Shown here: positions 61,674 to 64,000 of the stretch, piece after piece | Layout: each line of letters starts with the position of its first letter | Numbering within the stretch: the first letter of the stretch is position 1 | NCBI GenBank assembly: GCA_024227565.1 | Contig: JAAEUE010000233.1 | Span: 1-64,000 of the forward strand | Reading direction: 5' to 3' | Length of the DNA: 64,000 nt | DNA from: Alphaproteobacteria bacterium | GTDB taxonomy: Bacteria > Pseudomonadota > Alphaproteobacteria > Rhizobiales > CAJQND01 | Program-made: the position numbers and the translations under genes | Notes under the pieces: generated by a model | The model's input: only the letters and a program-made list of their open reading frames with translations | The model's database searches: none | Told to the model about the DNA's origin: nothing

Positions 61674-62702
61674 TCAGCCTTCTTGTAGTTTGCGCTCCAG
61701 CAAACGGTAAACCAACGGCCCGGTTAGGACCACGACCAGAATACGGCTGATGTGGATCGTCACCACAAAGCCCACGTTCAGCCCCAGACCAAGCGCCACC
61801 AAACTCATTTCAGCAAGCCCTCCCGGGGCAAACGCGATAATGCCGGCCCAAAGGGTGACGGGCGTCAGGTTGGCCAAGATCACCGCCGTCAACGAGGTGA
61901 CGGTCAGCGCCAAAGTGATATAGCCGCACGAATGAAAAAGGGCGTTCGCGATTTCGCGCAGTTCAAGTCCGCTAAAGCGTCCGCCAATGGCGGCCCCCAG
62001 CACCACCTGCGCAATGACGACCAGTTCATTCGGGACGGACGCGGTTGTTAGGCCCCCCAGTTGTAGAACTGCTGTGATCAGCATGGGGATAATCATAATC
62101 CCGCCAGGTACTTTGGTCTTTTCGGAAAGCCACCAGCCGATTGCAGCGATTGCAGCCATGACCGCAAGTGTCGGTAACGCCATATCCAACAATGAGCTGC
62201 CGCCTGTAACGGTCCTCGCCAGGTCTTGCCCCAGAAGGCCCTCAATCAGGAATGGGAGTACCAGGACAATCAGTGTGACGCGCATAGTGTGGATCAAGCC
62301 GAGCCTCCTAATGCTGATGCCGAGGTCTTCTGCGAACGTCACCATGGTGTAGAGGCCGCCAGGGAGTGCGGCAAAGAACGCTTCGGGCCGTTTCATCTTG
62401 GCGATCGTCGTGAAATAGAACAGGCCAACGCCCGCCGTGCACGCAACGTACAGAGGAACTGCTAGGAGGCTGAAACCCAACGCACTCAATTGGGCCAAGA
62501 GATCAGGCGTGATAGACGCGCCCAGGAGTACCCCTAAAACCGCCCGCATGGGCGACGTTAACGGGCGAGGTGCAGCGACGGGCAATCTGGCGAGGGCAGC
62601 CGCCAAAGTGGCCCCAATTGCTCCCAACATCCAAGGTAGAGGGATGCCTGCAAGCGAAGCGAGCCAACCTCCGACGGCAGCTAATATGAGGCCGAGGATC
62701 AT
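61674..62702 (-). CDS. AbrB family (ammonia monooxygenase-like) membrane protein
   Basis: A 342-residue polytopic membrane protein with two halves of similar layout (AbrB duplication). LGAIGATLAAALARLP and [20 protein letters not shown] in the first half; VVIAQVVLGAAIGGRFSG in the second. Ten or more hydrophobic segments. Function unclear; sometimes annotated as a putative ammonia monooxygenase or regulator, without support. Confidence 0.85.
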   Translation of the reverse strand: MILGLILAAVGGWLASLAGIPLPWMLGAIGATLAAALARLPVAAPRPLTSPMRAVLGVLLGASITPDLLAQLSALGFSLLAVPLYVACTAGVGLFYFTTIAKMKRPEAFFAALPGGLYTMVTFAEDLGISIRRLGLIHTMRVTLIVLVLPFLIEGLLGQDLARTVTGGSSLLDMALPTLAVMAAIAAIGWWLSEKTKVPGGIMIIPMLITAVLQLGGLTTASVPNELVVIAQVVLGAAIGGRFSGLELREIANALFHSCGYITLALTVTSLTAVILANLTPVTLWAGIIAFAPGGLAEMSLVALGLGLNVGFVVTIHISRILVVVLTGPLVYRLLERKLQEG

Positions 62703-62844
62703 TAGATTGTCCTAGCCGCTTATCATCTTGGTTTAAAGCGGCCATGTATCAGTTGACGCCGCTTTGTGGAAATCTGGGACGCAGGCTTGCGGAGTTTCAT
62801 GCATAAATGCCATTCATTCACCTATAAATTTGGAGATGGAGCGA

Positions 62845-63603
62845 ATGCGGCGTACGCCACGGCCTCTGGTGGCCGGCAATTGGAAAATGCATGGTTTGAA
62901 ATCTTCGCTCAAGCAGGTGCGGACGATTGCCGCTTCGCTCGCAAAGACGGCGCCAGCTTGCGATGTAATGATTTGTCCTCCGGCGACCTTGCTTCGACCC
63001 ATGAAGGATGTGGCGAAGGCGAGCAAACTCAAGCTTGGCGGGCAAGACTGTCATGCCTCCTCACAAGGGGCCCACACCGGCGATGTGTCGGCGGAGATGC
63101 TGAAAGATGCCGGCGCTGCAGCGGTGATTGTCGGGCACTCAGAGCGCCGTGAAGACCATCGGGAAATGAATGTGGACGTTCGGGCAAAAGCGGCTGCGGC
63201 GCACAGGGCCGGCCTGATGGCGATTATATGTGTCGGAGAAACTCTCAAACAACGTAAAGCTGGGGCGGCCCTCAGGGTGGTTGGCCATCAACTCAAAGGT
63301 TCTCTACCGTCAACGGCTACCGACAAGAACACGGTTATTGCATATGAGCCGGTGTGGGCCATCGGAACCGGATTGACCCCGACCGTGGATGACGTTGCGG
63401 AGGTTCACACCTACATTCGAAAGCGATTGCAAGCGCTCTTGCTCGACGGTTCACCAGAACGGGTGAGGCTTCTTTATGGTGGATCCGTTAAGCCCGCCAA
63501 TGCGGCTGAGCTATTAGTAACAAAGAATGTGGATGGTGCTTTGGTTGGCGGGGCCAGCCTGGACGCTAAGGACTTTCTGCCGATCGTAAGAGCGTGTCGC
63601 TAA
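62845..63603 (+). CDS. tpiA: Triosephosphate isomerase
   Basis: A 252-residue (beta/alpha)8 enzyme interconverting DHAP and glyceraldehyde 3-phosphate. Lys14 (GNWKM), His98 (VGHSERRED) and Glu168 (AYEPVWAIGTG) are the catalytic set; LLYGGSVKPANA is the phosphate-binding loop. ATG 62845 is preferred over 62836 because of GGAG spacing. The stop overlaps the following gene's stop by 3 bp. Confidence 0.95.
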   Translation: MRRTPRPLVAGNWKMHGLKSSLKQVRTIAASLAKTAPACDVMICPPATLLRPMKDVAKASKLKLGGQDCHASSQGAHTGDVSAEMLKDAGAAAVIVGHSERREDHREMNVDVRAKAAAAHRAGLMAIICVGETLKQRKAGAALRVVGHQLKGSLPSTATDKNTVIAYEPVWAIGTGLTPTVDDVAEVHTYIRKRLQALLLDGSPERVRLLYGGSVKPANAAELLVTKNVDGALVGGASLDAKDFLPIVRACR

Positions 63604-64000
63604 GCTGACACGGTCTGGTTGTTTTTCCAATTTTGCTCTGAACGAATGGCATCGGCTTGCTCGTCAATTTCCGACGGCAAAGACGCGGGCGCAGTCTCTT
63701 CTTGATCCTGGTTCGAGGCTACGGCGGCAACCTGCTGTTCTGCCTGGTATCTCGCGGCAGTGGTGCGGTGAACCCACTCGAAGAATTCCTCTTCGGGCAT
63801 GGGTTTGGCCACATAAAAGCCCTGTACTTCATCGACCCCGCACTCAGCGACAAACTCCCAATCATTTCGATCTTCGACCCCCTCCGCAACGATCCGCATG
63901 TTGAGTTCGCGCCCAAGGTGAACGCTGGCTTCAACGCTTGCGCGGGCGAACCGGTCTTTGGCGGCATTGCGCACGAAGGATTGATCGATTTTGAGCTGAG
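63600..64000 (-). CDS. EAL-domain protein, C-terminal part (partial)
   Basis: The frame continues beyond the window end. The visible part starts within the EAL domain, QLKIDQSFVRNAAKDRFA, then GRELNMRIVAEGVED and GVDEVQGFYVAKPMPEEEFF, the conserved c-di-GMP phosphodiesterase region. The stop at 63600 is in a Gln/Asn-rich tail (EEEFFEWVHR to QTVSA). An apparent start at 63974 is a GTG valine inside the domain, not the real start. c-di-GMP activity depends on residues outside the window. Confidence 0.85.
   Translation of the reverse strand, partial: QLKIDQSFVRNAAKDRFARASVEASVHLGRELNMRIVAEGVEDRNDWEFVAECGVDEVQGFYVAKPMPEEEFFEWVHRTTAARYQAEQQVAAVASNQDQEETAPASLPSEIDEQADAIRSEQNWKNNQTVSA

Overview
The window is GC-rich DNA from an alphaproteobacterium, most likely a member of the Hyphomicrobiales (Rhizobiales). 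Reasons: the cytochrome c maturation operon ccmI-E-F-H (cycHJKL) is followed by degP, an OmpR-type two-component pair and glnE; a FeuP/FeuQ-like pair with a small PepSY protein lies nearby; the heterotetrameric sarcosine oxidase is ordered soxB-D-A-G; and a gene-transfer-agent (GTA)-type phage cluster is present. No rRNA, tRNA or CRISPR array was seen. Species cannot be named from the sequence alone.

Region 1 (about 0.3-21.3 kb) is a GTA-like head-and-tail cluster on the + strand. It runs small terminase, large terminase, portal, prohead protease, capsid, head-tail connectors, tail terminator, major tail protein, two tail chaperones and a short tape measure, then the baseplate/hub genes (DUF2460, DUF2163, NlpC/P60, a giant TIM-barrel host-specificity protein), DUF2793, and a lysis set (tail-anchored GH24 endolysin plus a nested spanin-like pair). 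No integrase, repressor or replication gene is visible, which favours a GTA or domesticated phage over an active prophage. Two things break the cluster: a GIY-YIG nuclease gene between capsid and connector, flanked by two copies of a double-hairpin repeat; and a 3.4 kb block (TetR regulator, two unknown genes, a Cds1-like PLP enzyme) between the tape measure and the first baseplate gene. The gaps between GTA genes are filled by the double-hairpin repeats (types A and B) and short tandem repeats grown from their ends.

Region 2 (about 21.3-36.9 kb) is chromosomal metabolism and regulation: a flavin monooxygenase, an EamA exporter, a VOC protein, methylenetetrahydrofolate reductase, a GlxA/GbdR-type regulator, the FeuQ/FeuP/PepSY group, a SleB-like protein, a GcvA-type LysR regulator and soxBDAG. 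MetF, the GlxA-type regulator and sarcosine oxidase fit together as one-carbon/glycine-betaine catabolism: sarcosine oxidase makes 5,10-methylene-THF, which MetF can reduce.

Region 3 (about 37.0-54.1 kb) is cell-envelope and stress biology: ccmIEFH, an alpha/beta hydrolase-OsmC fusion, DegP, an OmpR-type two-component system, GlnE, and a four-gene block of EF-hand protein, ECF sigma factor, probable membrane anti-sigma factor and periplasmic metal-sensor-like protein, then a large PAS histidine kinase. Tandem GTGCA cores 11 bp apart upstream of degP, and a matching pair upstream of a 39-codon small gene, look like an OmpR-family operator.

Region 4 (about 54.2-64.0 kb) is housekeeping: aminopeptidase N, an undecaprenyl-phosphate sugar-phosphate transferase, zwf-pgl, a glutathione S-transferase, a thioredoxin-like protein, an AbrB-family membrane protein, triosephosphate isomerase and the end of an EAL-domain protein cut by the window edge.

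A third repeat family (type C, three loci) has two hairpins whose stems change in a compensatory way between copies. The strongest candidates for something undescribed are the type A repeat with its embedded GIY-YIG nuclease, the cargo block inside the GTA cluster, and the 11-bp-spaced operator pair.
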